Shown here: piece by piece, positions 1-12,000 of the stretch
Position numbering within the stretch: position 1 is the stretch's first letter
How the letters are laid out: each line of letters opens with the position of its first letter
DNA from: Ignelater luminosus
Taxonomy: Eukaryota; Arthropoda; Insecta; Coleoptera; Elateridae
Reading direction: 5' to 3'
NCBI GenBank assembly: GCA_011009095.1
Contig: VTPC01004748.1
Span: 81,090-145,089, forward strand
Length of the DNA: 64,000 bases
Made by a program: the position numbers and the translations under genes
The notes under the pieces: generated by a model
The model's input: only the letters and a program-made list of their open reading frames with translations
Told to the model about the DNA's origin: nothing
Database searches by the model: none

Positions 1-1412
1 ACATGCAATCATTTTTGGAACATAATCGCGTTCGTTATCTTTTTTTTCGCATTTGAAATATTGTATTGCTGAACATTTAGCATGTTCACCAAATACGTGC
101 GATGGAGCATTGATTATGTCACCACTCAGTAACTGAATTTTCTCGGTCATTGTGTTGTCTTGTTGTATGCGAAATCGCGTAGCCATGGTGATTGCTGTTC
201 TAAGGCGGCGTGCATTGGTTTCTACCAGTTTTCGTAAAAATGGTGATACCGGAGCATTTTTTAGAATTACTTCGCTTACGATTCGTTATTTCGCGTAGTT
301 TGGAAGAAAAGTTTCGCAAAAGGTGATTACGACACTCCACCTTTTCAATCAGCTGATTACCGTATGGTTTTAGTTGACAAAGCTTTTTGTATACTGAACC
401 ATCTCCGTCAGCAACCATTCGTGAATATTTAATACCATGCATTTCCAGACTTCGCTGAAAACCTTCTGCTATGATAGCTGTCTCCATACCAGTTGAAGTT
501 CCGTGCCAGTTTTTAAAACATGTGTGTTCCGGTGAGTCTACATTTTTTTATTTTGAACGAGCACAGACGCAACAATACTAATTTTTTATACCCAAATAAA
601 GCAGCTTGCTTGTCCTGAATCCTATAATACCAGCAACTCCAGAAGCTGCGTCGTAATTGACGTTATAAGATCTCTTGAACCATGCCCCATCCGTAATAAC
701 GGTGATGTTTGGTATCTGATCTTTGTCCACTTCACCTAGGTCCCTCGCTAATCTAGCTTCTTCCTTTCCTGCTTCCTCAATTGTTACCCACGCTGTCTGG
801 CAAATAATATCTGATACCTGTTCGTGGTAACTGCAGTAAGTTTTGTCGCTCATATTGGGCATATTTATCGCCGCTGCTAGTTCGTCCAATTGTGCGTACC
901 CCACACCAGTAGAAACACAAGCTAAGGTAACAGCTAAATTTATATTTAATATACCTTCTTCTTCAGGATTTTCAGTCAGTAATGTAGTAGTAATACCGCA
1001 CATCTTACATTTTAGCTCGAACGAACTTTGCAAGCCTTTACGAAGCTCTTTTACTACATACATATTTGTAATGTCACAGTCAAATGGAGCATGTTTCTCA
1101 CTAGCCAGCAATTGCTTAAATAAATAGCCAACATCAAATAGTCTTCGGCCAGTAATTAACACTGTTTCTGTTGTGTTTTCTACGCTATCATTTAAAATTT
1201 GTCGATCTGGCGTTGTTTGAATACGGTCTGGAGGATTTTCATCTATATTATGGTTACCAACGCCGAAATCTACATCATTCCACGTACTACAACCTGGTGA
1301 AGCGGTTCCATTTGCAACCGTTGATTCTGCCTTTCCAAACGAATTAGGTTGTTCGTTTTTGTCAAGGTGAGAATGACTGGATGTCGGGCGAGTGCATTTC
1401 TTTTTTCTTGCC
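1..1412 (-). pseudogene. Decayed Mutator-like (MULE) transposase, 3' end cut by window edge
   Basis: Reading leftwards from about 1412, one frame stays open through an N-terminal part (about 1163-1412), then the conserved block 578-1162 with motifs such as NMSDKTYCSYHEQVSDI and ITVITDGAWFKRSYN, and on to a second block (200-487) with MVADGDGSVYKKL. These match the Mutator-like transposase domain that occurs in many arthropod genomes; the aspartates in VITDGAW and ADGDGS are probably catalytic. Two in-frame stops lie between the blocks, near 540-578 (one TAG, one TAA). A frameshift near 200-235 moves the continuation (RLRTAITMATRFRIQ) to another frame. The gene is therefore dead. A mariner sits just upstream (1529-2815), and an ATG-initiated stretch beyond it (2819-2877, MDELERYLEKGKAVG) may be its first exon. 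Family assignment is from remembered motifs; copy boundaries are unknown. Confidence 0.75.
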
Positions 1413-1528
1413 CTAAAACACGCAGGGTTTTATTGATAATTAGTGCCGGTACATTCCTGAAGATATCTGAATTTCTGCGTTTATTGTTAATAAAATTTAA
1501 AAATATTCATTGCTTAAAACTTACTGTA

Positions 1529-2815
1529 CGAGGGCGGTTCAGTAAGTACCCGTGTTTGACGACAGAAGGCGTTCCTGAGAGAAGTTGGTGTTATCATCGT
1601 GTGCTGCCATCTATCAAACGACGGTATAACAAATTGCAGACTGATTGATAGGTTAGTTTGGATTTGACAGCCATTTGAGTAAGACGTGTTTCGTGATTTT
1701 AGCTAAGATGGAAAAAGAGCAGTATCGTTCGGTAATTCGCTTTCTGTTTTTGGATGGGAAAAAATGCGAGGAGATAAAAGCAAAGTTGGATGCTGTTTAT
1801 GGGGACACTTCGCCATCTATGACCACAGTTAGATATTGGTTCAACGAATTTAAACGTGGGCGAACATCCGTTTTTGATGAGGAGCGACCAGGACGCCCGG
1901 CAGACGTGGTTACCGAGGAAATCATTCAAAAAGTCCACGACGTGATTCTCGCTGATCGACGAACGAAAGTGCGTGAAGTAGCAGAGGTCGTAGGTGTGTC
2001 GACCGGAACGGCAATCAATATTTTACATGATAAGTTGGCGATGAAAAAATTGTCGGCGCGATGGGTGCCGCGATTGCTAACGGTGGACAACAAGCGGATG
2101 CGGCTGTTAACTTCGAAGCAGTGTTTGGAGCAATTTAAGCGAAATCCGAAGGAGTTTTTGCGTCGAGTTGTCACCGTTGATGAAACCTGGATTCATCATT
2201 ACACACCAGAAACTAAGCAACAATCAAAACAATGGATTTCTCCCGGTGAATCTGCTCCAAAGAAGGCGAAGATGGTTCCATCGGCCGGAAAGGTCATGGC
2301 GACGATTTTTTGGGATGCGAACGGCGTCATCCTCATGGATTTTTTAGAAAAAGGAAAAACGATCACTGGACAATACTACAGTGAGTTATTAGACAGCTTC
2401 GACAAAAGATTGAAGGAGGCACGACCGCATTTGGCGAAAAACAAGGTGCTGTTTCACCACGATAACGCACCAGCACATTCATCCGGAGTTGTCGCCGCCA
2501 AACTGCATGAATTACGTTATGAATTGCTGCCGCACCCCCCGTATTCACCCGCCCCCTGCGACTTTTTCTTGTTTCCTAACATGAAGAAATGGCTTGCGGG
2601 AAAAAAATTTAGCTCAAACGAGGAAGTCATAGCCGAGATAGAGGCGTATTTTGGAGAGTTCGACAAATCCTATTTTTTGGAGGGGTTAAAAAAATGGCAG
2701 GAACGTTGGGAGAAGTGTATATTTCTAAAACGAGACTATGTTGAAAGATAAAAAAAAATTTTTGAAAAAAATTGTGTCTTCATTTCTAATACGGGTACTT
2801 ATTGAACCGCCCTCG
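1529..2815 (+). mobile_element. Full-length mariner element, 1287 bp, TA-flanked
   Basis: Terminal inverted repeats of 25 bp with one mismatch: the left end starts CGAGGGCGGTTCA at 1529, and the right end is its reverse complement, finishing at 2815. Both are flanked by TA (1527-1528 and 2816-2817), the mariner target-site duplication. Length and single transposase gene fit the mariner family. The right and left flanks belong to what looks like one older Mutator-like gene, so this is a nested insertion. Near-identical TIRs and a nearly intact gene suggest it is younger than the other mariners in the window. Confidence 0.93.
1708..2751 (+). CDS. Mariner transposase, full-length but with a 2-residue deletion at the catalytic motif
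   Basis: A 347-residue frame from the ATG at 1708 (MEKEQYRSVIRFLF); an upstream in-frame start at 1675 lacks mariner-like sequence, so I prefer 1708. The N-terminal half has paired helix-turn-helix DNA-binding sequence, and the linker shows the mariner signature as ARWVPRLLT. The catalytic aspartates lie in VTVDETWIHHY, FHHDNAPAH and APCDFFLFP. In typical mariners the last motif reads YSPDLAPSD and gives DD34D spacing. Here it is YSPAPCD, leaving 32 residues between the second and third aspartates, so six bases (the DL pair) are missing in frame. The enzyme is probably inactive although no stop or frameshift is present. C-terminus is the usual RDYVE-type end. Confidence 0.9.
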   Translation: MEKEQYRSVIRFLFLDGKKCEEIKAKLDAVYGDTSPSMTTVRYWFNEFKRGRTSVFDEERPGRPADVVTEEIIQKVHDVILADRRTKVREVAEVVGVSTGTAINILHDKLAMKKLSARWVPRLLTVDNKRMRLLTSKQCLEQFKRNPKEFLRRVVTVDETWIHHYTPETKQQSKQWISPGESAPKKAKMVPSAGKVMATIFWDANGVILMDFLEKGKTITGQYYSELLDSFDKRLKEARPHLAKNKVLFHHDNAPAHSSGVVAAKLHELRYELLPHPPYSPAPCDFFLFPNMKKWLAGKKFSSNEEVIAEIEAYFGEFDKSYFLEGLKKWQERWEKCIFLKRDYVER

Positions 2816-2877
2816 TACTTTGAGTGCCGCATTCCTACGGCTTTCCCTTTTTCCAGATAACGTTCTAGTTCGTCCAT

Positions 2878-3838
2878 TTATTTCTTTTTCTTTTCTTGTA
2901 TAATTCCCCACTGTAATTACACTTTTATGTCTTTTGAATTGAAAAACTATACAAAGTTTATCAAATAATATAGGCAGGTTATCAGTGGGAACAAAAATTG
3001 CACGTTAATTTCACTTAAACGTTTGAAGGAGGGAGTACGGAAAGCCGTACCGCAAATTTAAAAAAATCTGTAACAGATTGTATAGATTAGAACCAAAAAT
3101 CGCATATCTTTTGTTGTCCTTTTTGCATTTTCAACAACATTTATGCCGTCCCCCTCCCATGCTAACAAGTCTAGGAACTGTGAGCCAATTGAGAATTTGC
3201 ATTTGTTGAATATTTGCAAAATGTACATTTACTACTACGAAACCATCGAAGTTCCTTTCGCAATTCTTGAGGATACTGCAAGTTATTCGAGACGGTTTGA
3301 ATTATTGTTTCCGATATCAAAGAAGATGCAGCTTAGTACTCGAAGGCGCACGTTTTGCAAATGCTCATATGGAAATACGTAATGTCATAATAATTAGGCA
3401 TCCAAATGTCTTAAGCAATAAAAAAACTTTGTGAACATAATAAATCACATTATATATAGATAGAAATATGATGTGTCAATTTACCGACACTAATAATAAA
3501 CTTTTTTAATTTGCTTATTTTATTCAGAATGGCTTACAATCTTGTTTTATACATATAAAATTAACCCTGATATTCGGGTTCGGCTTTCCGTTCTACAGGT
3601 ATCGTTTAAAGTACCTACATAAGTAAATCGCTGTATAGAAAAACTCACATAATAATATAAATGTTATTTAAATAAATATATAAAGCACTACACCGAAAAA
3701 ACTCATAAAATGCACAGCAAATCACTTGCTGAACTAAATAGCACAAAATAGCAAGCTAAATAGCTTGCATTTGTGTTTGTTTTCTGATACCGCTACCATT
3801 AGGGAGTAACAACGTTGCCATCGCCCCCGAATACATTG
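2878..3838. other. Non-coding stretch between the two mariners
   Basis: AT-rich sequence with no supportable gene. An 80-codon frame at 3143-3382 has no recognisable motif and is treated as chance. Short inverted words (cggaaagccg near 3036 and cggctttccg near 3571) are the only structure noticed. Confidence 0.5.
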
Positions 3839-3840
3839 TA

Positions 3841-5072
3841 CGAGGGTGCTCTGAAAAGTTTCCGACCTAACAAAGATACAAGACATTTTTTCTGAAAATT
3901 TTTTTTTATTTTTCAACATAGTCTCCTTGTAACTCTACACGCTTCTCCCAGCGATGCTCCCATCTCTGTAACCCGTCCAAATAGTACTCGGCATTTTTCT
4001 CTGCAAAATAATTGTCCACGAAGGTGATTGCCTCTTCATTTGACGAAAATCTTTGTCCTCCGAGCGCAATTTTTAGATGAGGGAACAAAAAGAAGTCGCT
4101 TGGGGCTAGATCTGCTGAGTAAGGCGGATGGTCAAGCAGTTCAAACCGTAATTCGTGGATTTTCGCCATGGCAACCGCTGAGGTGTGAAACGGTGCGTTG
4201 TCTTGGTGAAACAGGATTTTCTTTTTCTGCAAATGTAGCCGTTTTTTCGCAAGTTCTGCCTTCAGCTTGTCAAGTAATGATGCATAGTATGCTCCTGTAA
4301 TGGTTTTTCCTTTTTTGAAGATAATCGATTAAAATAACTCCATGACTATCCCAAAAAACAGTCGCCATCACTTTCCCAGTCGAAAAACAGTTTTTGCTTT
4401 TTTTGGAGCCGGTTCCCCCTTTGCAGTCCACTGTTTGGACTGTATTTTTGTTTCGGGCGTATAATGGTGTATCCAAGTTTCATCTACAGTAATTAATCGG
4501 CGCCAAAACTCGGATTTATTTCGCCTAAACTGCGCCAAAAGAGCGTTGGAAATATTCATTCGAACACGTTTTTGGTCTAACGTGAGCAAACGCGGCACCC
4601 AACGCGCGGACAGCTTTCTCATGCCTAAATGTTGATTTAATATGTGACAAACACGTTCTTTTGACATGTTCATAACCTCTGCTATCTCTCTCACTTTAAT
4701 TCGGCGGTCTAGCACCATTTGGTTCTCCCAAGCTCTTACGGCCACGTTTAAATTCAGCAGCCCAAAATTTCACTGTGGTAAATGATGGTGCAGAGTCCCC
4801 ATACACAGAATCCAACTGATCTTTTATTTGCGAAGGCGTATTGCCTTTCAAAAACAAATATTTAATGACAGCTCGATACTCGATTTTGTCCATTTTCACA
4901 AATAAAACTCACATCAACTCACTCAAACGACTGTTACATAAAAACTGCGCGTCCAAAATGGCTGAAACTTTGGCGAGTAACTGTCAACAGATGAACAACG
5001 AAATTCAGTAGCTTTTATTTACGAGTGCTGCCATCTTCACGTTGAGTTCGGAAACTTTTCAGACCACCCTCG
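3841..5072 (-). mobile_element. Second mariner element, 1232 bp, different lineage
   Basis: Inverted repeats start CGAGGGTG(C/G)TCTGAAAAG at both ends (3841 on the left; reverse complement ending at 5072), flanked by TA at 3839-3840 and 5073-5074. The TIR and protein differ from the element at 1529, so this is another mariner lineage. It is about 55 bp shorter than that element, which fits a deletion seen in its transposase. Confidence 0.9.
3906..4893 (-). pseudogene. Broken mariner transposase
   Basis: The protein is recognisable from MDKIEYRAVIKYLFLKG (start 4893) to GDYVEK (3906) but is spread over three frames. Around 4745 about 20 residues plus the frame are lost between KRGRKSL and QMVLDRRIKV. 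A frameshift follows near 4385-4400 (KTVFRLGK against CFSTGKVMAT). Another lies in an A-rich run near 4300-4315. The catalytic aspartates survive: VDETWIHHY, HQDNAPFH and SADLAPSDFF, with 34 residues between the last two (DD34D). The gene cannot make a functional transposase as assembled. Confidence 0.88.
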
Positions 5073-5074
5073 TA

Positions 5075-7023
5075 CAGCACTTCTGAATTAAAAATTGGAT
5101 TTTCGTCTCCTGATCGCATTTTTTGTTTTATAAATTTTTTTCAAATGCAATTATTTCTATATTTATTATTTCTTTACAGGAAGTTAAAGATTAAATTCTT
5201 ATCGAAAGAAAATTTGTTTTTAATGCGTTGTTTATTAATAACTTTCGGTAGAAAGAAAATTACTTGCCATTGAATACCACAAACCGTTTTTGATTAAGTA
5301 TAATATTAACAGAGTTAGAAGTAACGCCGCATATGGAGCTGTACGGAGTGCTCTTAATATTAGATTAATTGTAAATTATGTATTATCTAGTTAGTTGATT
5401 CAAGTAACAATGATTTAAGGTGAAAGTTAAATTCATTTTGGTTATTTTAATGATATGAAATAAAAAATAAAAAAAGATAAATTGAATAAAATTAGTGTAC
5501 TGCCACTACAATATTTATATTTATATATTTACTAAATTAATTGAAAAAGCTTAATTGAATAAAGTATTGGATTGTTAGTTATAAATGCATTGCAATTAGG
5601 AAGTTAATGGTGGTATGAGCGAGGCAATTTGAAAATGGCAATTTAGGTATAGGAGTTAATAATTAACTCTCCTGGCTTGTTTGTTTAATTGCAGTTTTCT
5701 CTATGTTGTGTATAATAAAATTACTGTGCAATTTTCTTTCCTCATTTCTAGAAACAATTACCAAGATAATAATGAACATTTTTAGCTATTATAGTGTTAC
5801 TTTAATTTTTATTATTAGTACGTGTGAGTATATCACTTGAAGTGATGTTGAAAAATAAAATGAACAACTTGTAATTAAAATTTATTACATAAAAAAGAAT
5901 TACTTATCTTATCACTAAAGCATACATACATACAAAAAATTGATCATAGAATGCGCTTGATATTACATTTTGTTGGAACACCCTATACAATAAATAAAGA
6001 TTAAATTTTATCTAACAATATTGCAACCATTTATCTTCGAATTACATTATGTTGTTTAGATACTTTTCATAATGTTGCACTTTTTAGTCCAAAGTGAAAT
6101 TTCTTAATTCTATGAACATTTTAAATTTTACGGTTATAATCAAACAGTGTGCTCTAAAAAATGCTAACACGCATACTTACCTACATTTGAAATCTGTTTA
6201 CTGGTGCATTTCTCATAAATAATTTTTAGTTTTCTTTAAATCCATTAACAATAGTTTTTACGTCTTAATTTAAACTTTCCTAAACAAAATCATTTATATA
6301 AATTTTGCAAGCCCTAATTTCTTATGTAAATGGTAAAAAATCCGACAAGTAAAAATTATAATTGCTAAATACCCGTGAAAAATTAAACAAAATGAGATCA
6401 CACAGCACATTTTTCGGTTGAAAGCTCGCTAAATTTACTTAAAATGTTTAATATCACAAACAGACGTTATATTTTCTGTAATTAATTCCTATTTGCTTTG
6501 AATTTAAAGCGTTTAATTTTGCAAGGAATGAAATAATAATGAACCGAAAACAGAAGAATACTATAAAATACAAAACGATTTCACACGAGAGAAAATTAAA
6601 CAGATATTTAACTGTTGTGAAGTGCAACAAAAACATTCCTTTATGCTTGTAATAAATTTAATTTGTGAAGAAATTAACATATAAAAAGTTGAAAAATCTA
6701 ATTCTTAAACTCATTCATCATCCTAGATATTATTTTTAAAGCAGCGCACAACAAATATTACCAAACGTTCACGTTCATTAATGCCACTCATTCCAGTCCT
6801 TATGGATTTCACGTATTTTCCCCAAAACATGCAATGTACTAATTTACTCTGCCGCAATTTTCCCTGATGGTTGGTTGAAATGTCCTTCATACTTTTTTTA
6901 TATCGTCAACCTTCCGACAAAACACTTTTAATTAGAAAAAATAAGCCAGGTCATGCATGAAGTCACCCCGTTTTGTATTCCCATAATTGAAAAAAAATCT
7001 GAACTTAATAAAAATGCTTTCCC
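5075..7023. other. Gene-free AT-rich stretch
   Basis: About 1.9 kb of very AT-rich DNA with stop codons in all frames and no repeat ends or coding motif recognised. Confidence 0.6.
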
Positions 7024-7093
7024 AAGGGAATGAATACGGTAAATATCAATAAGAGCACAAGGGAATGAATACAGTAAATATCAATAAGAGCAT
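7024..7093. repeat. Two-copy 35-bp tandem duplication
   Basis: Unit AAGGGAATGAATAC followed by (G/A)GTAAATATCAATAAGAGCA occurs at 7024-7058 and again at 7059-7093 with two mismatches. It lies in gene-free DNA and looks like a local slippage or unequal-exchange product. Confidence 0.85.
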
Positions 7094-8720
7094 AATGAAT
7101 TATAACAATCGTGATTTAATTAAGTACAATATTTCAGTTGTATGATTTAATGATGTTTGAACGTGGGGGGATTAAAGCTTAAAATGGGGGTTGACCACGT
7201 TCAGCAGAAGTTCGTTCTACATCCAAGAAGGGAAAGATGAGTCATCGTTTTCGCATCCCACACTGGAGCGGATAAAGACGCCTCGCGATCGAATCGTCCG
7301 CCAAAGTGATATAAATTTCGTAAAACTGCCTACGTATTTAACACTTCTTTGTAAGAGGAAAAGATCATTACCCTCTGTGCAAAATTAAAAACAATGATTT
7401 CGAATTAAAACAAAAATTTCTACGAGTAATAAAACTTCATTCTTTGAATTTGAAATAAAAACAAAATCTCGCCGATTTTTCTTTCAAAATGACTCACAAA
7501 AATGTTTGTACCTAAATTAGTGGTATTATGATGTATTTCATGCATTTCCGCTTAAGACAAACTGATGTTTTGATAAATAATGCAGGGTCATTAAATATTT
7601 ATTACAGGTACTATACATAAATACCATTCCGTTGAACAAGTTATTAGATGGATAGACGTATTTAAATCGTAAAATAGAATTAACTTGACAATTTCAAGAT
7701 ATCCGTTATTTTGTTATTTTTTATTTATTTAAAGCAAACAATAGAATGGGAAAAACAACGAACATACTTTTGGGAAAAGACATCACTAAAGCCTGAAATT
7801 CTTTTGTAATGATTGTAATTTCCAAAAATGGATACATACGTCCAAATTACTGCTTGATGAATTATTATTAAAGCAACTGAAATTCTTCTTCTTTCATTAA
7901 GATATAAACAATTCCACATTTTGTGAATGACTCAATCTGTCCCTTTGATTACTGTATTACAGTTAGATTTATAGTTTTTTGTGTCGTTTTCTCTACTCAC
8001 TGAAGGCTGCCAAGTGACTAGTTTGGTGTATTCCGGTTTTTTTTCTTTATTACTACACTAAACGTATAGACATAAAATCTAGAATAACCATCTGTTCCAC
8101 AGATATCTTCAATCAGAACTATTGAACCCTCTCAAGCCCGAGTTTTGTGCATATTTCACCTCACATTCATCTTTTCTTTTATTTGCCATGAGCAGAACAT
8201 TGACTTAAACAACAGTAAGAAAAGAATTTTTTATCCTAGGATATTTTTGTTTTGTAAATTCTTCTCCATCATAATCTCAGTAGAAGTTTGAATCGTCAGC
8301 ACTTCCGCTTCAAAAACCGCGACTTAGCGAAAACTTTGTTTTGGTTCTTTATTCTCCAAAATCTGAGATTGATCCATTTGTCTACGAAAAAGAACTTTGA
8401 ATGCGCTCTAGTTCTTCTCAAGAAGAATTCGTATCAGTCTTCATGGTCTGTTTGACAACTCAACCTGTCAACTGTTAGCATAGGATCCCTTTCTAGTATT
8501 AAGTAGTGTAAAAGTAGAAGGCTCAAGAACGCTTACGTGACTATAGCACCAGTAATCCAGATAAGCTAATCGCTACACTTCCTGCTATTGGATTTACTCC
8601 ACCAAATTAGGACAATGCATGTCAAGGTTTGCAAGATCATCTCGGTATGAGCCTATAGATGATTTGACTTTGAATTCTAAATGTTGCCAAACATGTTTTG
8701 GTATTTGCAAAAAGTCTTTA
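7094..8720. other. Gene-free stretch
   Basis: No supportable gene. Short frames at 7191-7388 (65 codons) and 8619-8807 (62 codons) have no recognisable domain; the second is cut by the MITE that begins at 8721. Confidence 0.5.
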
Positions 8721-9018
8721 CAGGGTGGTGATTCAAATGATGAAATGAAATTTCCTGACTTTTCCCTGACTTCTAGACAAAATCTCCTGACTAAAAAAAT
8801 TGTTTAATTAATATGTTCAAAGTTTTTTTATTTTTGACAAACTATAAATTCATTTTTTTAAAACCCCAAAAATATTAATTTGATTATCTCTGTTCAATGA
8901 TCAATAATCACAAATAAAAAACAGGAAAATTCCCTGTCCTACAACAAAATTTCCTGACTTTTTGAGAAATTAAAAATTCCCCGACTTTTTCCGATTTTCC
9001 TGGTCAGTCGCCACCCTG
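8721..9018. mobile_element. 298-bp non-autonomous DNA transposon (MITE) with 5-bp TSD
   Basis: Begins CAGGGTGG (8721-8728) and ends CCACCCTG (9011-9018), a perfect 8-bp inverted repeat. It is flanked on each side by CTTTA (8716-8720 and 9019-9023), which looks like a 5-bp target-site duplication. Just inside the termini both ends carry repeated words of the type TTTCCTGACTTTTCC. No coding capacity. Similar TTCCTGACTTTTCCC-rich repeats with CAGGGTGG ends are, from memory, widespread in arthropods; superfamily not assigned. Confidence 0.75.
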
Positions 9019-9023
9019 CTTTA

Positions 9024-12000
9024 GCATCTTAGTAAACTTCCAGGTGCTTGATTCGATGCATAACCTTCGTTCCAAATGTCTCAGGTGTAGTCAACCTGTT
9101 AGGACTTCCATGATTAGTAAAAGGTGCCAACACTGTTTTGCTAGGACTAAGTTAGCAGAGTCCTTACAGGAAAATCTCCCACCAACAAATCTAAAACATC
9201 TGGGAATACAAAGCATAACCACAACGAACTCCGTTTTGTTACTTTTTTCAGACTTCGGCAGCCATTTTGATCATGTTCCCGAGGTGATATCAAAAAACGA
9301 AGATAACACTTTAGTTTTTGATGTAGAATCCAAATCTGAAGTCAAAATTTCAGCATTTGACAAAAAAATGCACATACATACAGCCATACAGACAGATAGA
9401 CTTCGCAAATTCAGTAACGACTCCTTCGGAGTTCGTTGAGAATCTTTCCTATTCATTATGCAAGTGCAAACCTCGTTTACCTTTTCAAGCTTGTTGGAAT
9501 GTGATCTAGTAAGCGCGGAAGGCGCAGGCACCTGGAAGGTAGAAGTGATAAATGGCCCACAAAAATCAGACGGCACGAAACCCCGCCTCGGCTAATATCG
9601 AGTAGTGGCGGATCGTCCATCGATCTCGGTAGGATCAAATCAAGTCAATGTCAAGTTGGGTAGAAGCATTGTAGCCGAAAGAAACGTCAACAGCTGAACA
9701 TCTCTCGATGACATCGTCGTCCATCCAAGTCGCTGAGGTGGATCTTTGGACATTCCCAGCCAGCTAAAGTTCTCGTCGATTCTCACTATACAAGGCAATG
9801 GTAAACTCGCTATATTCGAGGTCTCCTCGTGGTGATGAGGAAAGTCGGCAAGACCCATAAGTAGAAGCCCTGATGTATTGATGGAAACCGTCATCGTAGC
9901 TAGCCCGTAAAACCCGAGGATGGATTGCGAACGGTTGAAAATTCAAATCGTAGAAGCGCTGATTGTAGAGTTATTGCGAAGGACATCCAGTCAGAATGAC
10001 GAAATAGTGACGGAGTTTGTTCTCTAATATGCTGTTGATGATGGTGACAATGAGGATGAGGGCAGAAGAAAAAGAAAAAAAAACAGTAATTAACACTTTT
10101 TGTGCCCATGAGCCGGGATGGCGCAGAGCGGTATCAAACAGCCAAGCCAAATACTGGCAGGTACTCTGAGACTTCGGTGGCTTACATGATGCTTCACTTG
10201 TTGCCGATTCGTTGCGGAACCAATGCTGACCACTTTACCATCACGTCTTCACCCTTCTGCATAACACGAAACTTAAGAAATGAAACCTCTCAAGCGTCTT
10301 TTCCTTGGTCTTAGTAAATTCTCTTACTTCAGGCCTCTCGGAACACAAACATACTCGTACATGGTGTCCCAAAAGCCGTGTACATAAGGTATCAAAACAA
10401 GTCGAATGAATCAAACTTACCTATTATATCAAAATGCTTTGTTTCTCTCTTTCTAGATAAAATTTTTTGAGATCTAGCATTGTCGAGTCTGTTTGAGTTG
10501 AGTTGATCCTCCGCACCGCTATCAGCCTTTGACTAGTTTTGGCAAAAAAGACTAAAATATATAAGCACAGCTTTCCCATAAGTCAGTGTTTCGCAAGAGC
10601 TCCTGCTTTAACCCATGGGCTCCCCTTGACTTTTTTGTAAAGTAATTTGCTCAATTAAAGTCTTGGCTAGATAATTAAGCCTGATTCTGATAGAACACAA
10701 AGAATCTTATCAAAGGCCAAACATTTGAAACGTCTTCAATTTTCTGCTTTAATGGGAAAAGACCTGCTCCAGTGTGTGCGCACCGCGTAGTATCACTGCG
10801 GTTTGCTCACCAGCACATCCAAGATGAAGGGGAGAGAGCATCTCCTGTTATACGACTTTTACCATTTATGGAAGTTTATGACTGAGTGGGAAAACTTCCA
10901 ATTACCTTTCGAAGAAAAGTTGAGCAAAATAGAGCTCTCTTCGAATCAAGTCAAAATATTTTCCAGTTATCTTAATTTAAGATTCAGAGGATATGCCCAT
11001 CTATTTCAGAACTGGGAAACATCCTAAGATCAGCTTTACAACATTGAAAAATGAGACACCAAAGTAGATTCGTCTTTATTATTATTATTTTTTTTTTCGT
11101 AAAACCGAATGGTCATACTTTATACTATTATAATATACCATCTTTGTCGTTGTCAAGACTGTTTAGGTTCTAAGGTGTTACCTAAGTATTTTTCAAACTG
11201 AGCAGTATCTGTCACGTTTGTGCTTAATTTCTTGCAATTGTTATTTCATTAGTGTTCAGATAGCAAAACTTTAAAAACTTCTGAAAATCTGAATTATACA
11301 CAGTAAAAAATAAAGGTCTTGCAATATTTACTACCCTGAGGAACTCCCTATAGCAATAGATCAACGATCATAATAATTACTACCGAAAGTGAAACTCTTT
11401 GTCATTTGCCATCCAAATTATTCAACAACGAAATAGGTAAGCTGCTACTAACAGGGCAGACCGTGATATTTAATCACAATTCGAGACATTGGAAAGTATT
11501 TTTTACACATCTTGAAGGTATTCATTTACAATTTGAATTATTGATACTCTTCTGGTTTATAAGATCTACGGATTTTCCACCAATTTGAGTTCAATATAAA
11601 TCAAAGTGCTTTTTGTATTGAAATTGCTCGTTTCCAAGCAATTTATAAAATTACCTAGAAATTCAACAAGCGAAAAATCTCCAAATCCGTGAAATTCTAA
11701 TTACGAGCAAACTTGTTCTATGTACAGGATTCTTAAAGCATCTAACTTTTTGCGAAAATACGACTATTATTTTGTTTTTTATATCCGGAAAGTTATGCTT
11801 ATGAATGAATCATAAAAACTTGCCTTGACCTTTAATTCTTAGATAGTTATGCCCATAAAAAATATGTATGTATATCGTGGAAAACAAAACAGGTGCACGA
11901 ATGCTACTCCTCCTCCTGTTCATAAACCTGTGAATGTCGAGCAATCGAGACTTGCAATTGTATTAAATAAATTTATAGGTAAAATGAAGGATATTCAGCG

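Noticed and set aside
843..1127. 94-codon plus-strand frame
   Set aside because: Exact antisense shadow of the Mutator-like transposase block.
9044..9439. 131-codon frame with CLRC-x12-CQHC zinc-ribbon-like spacing
   Set aside because: No ATG until 9056, no neighbouring exons and no similarity recognised; the cysteine pattern alone is too weak.
10110..10250. tRNA/SINE-like A-box (GGGATGGCGCAGAGCGGTA)
   Set aside because: No matching B-box or foldable cloverleaf at the right distance.
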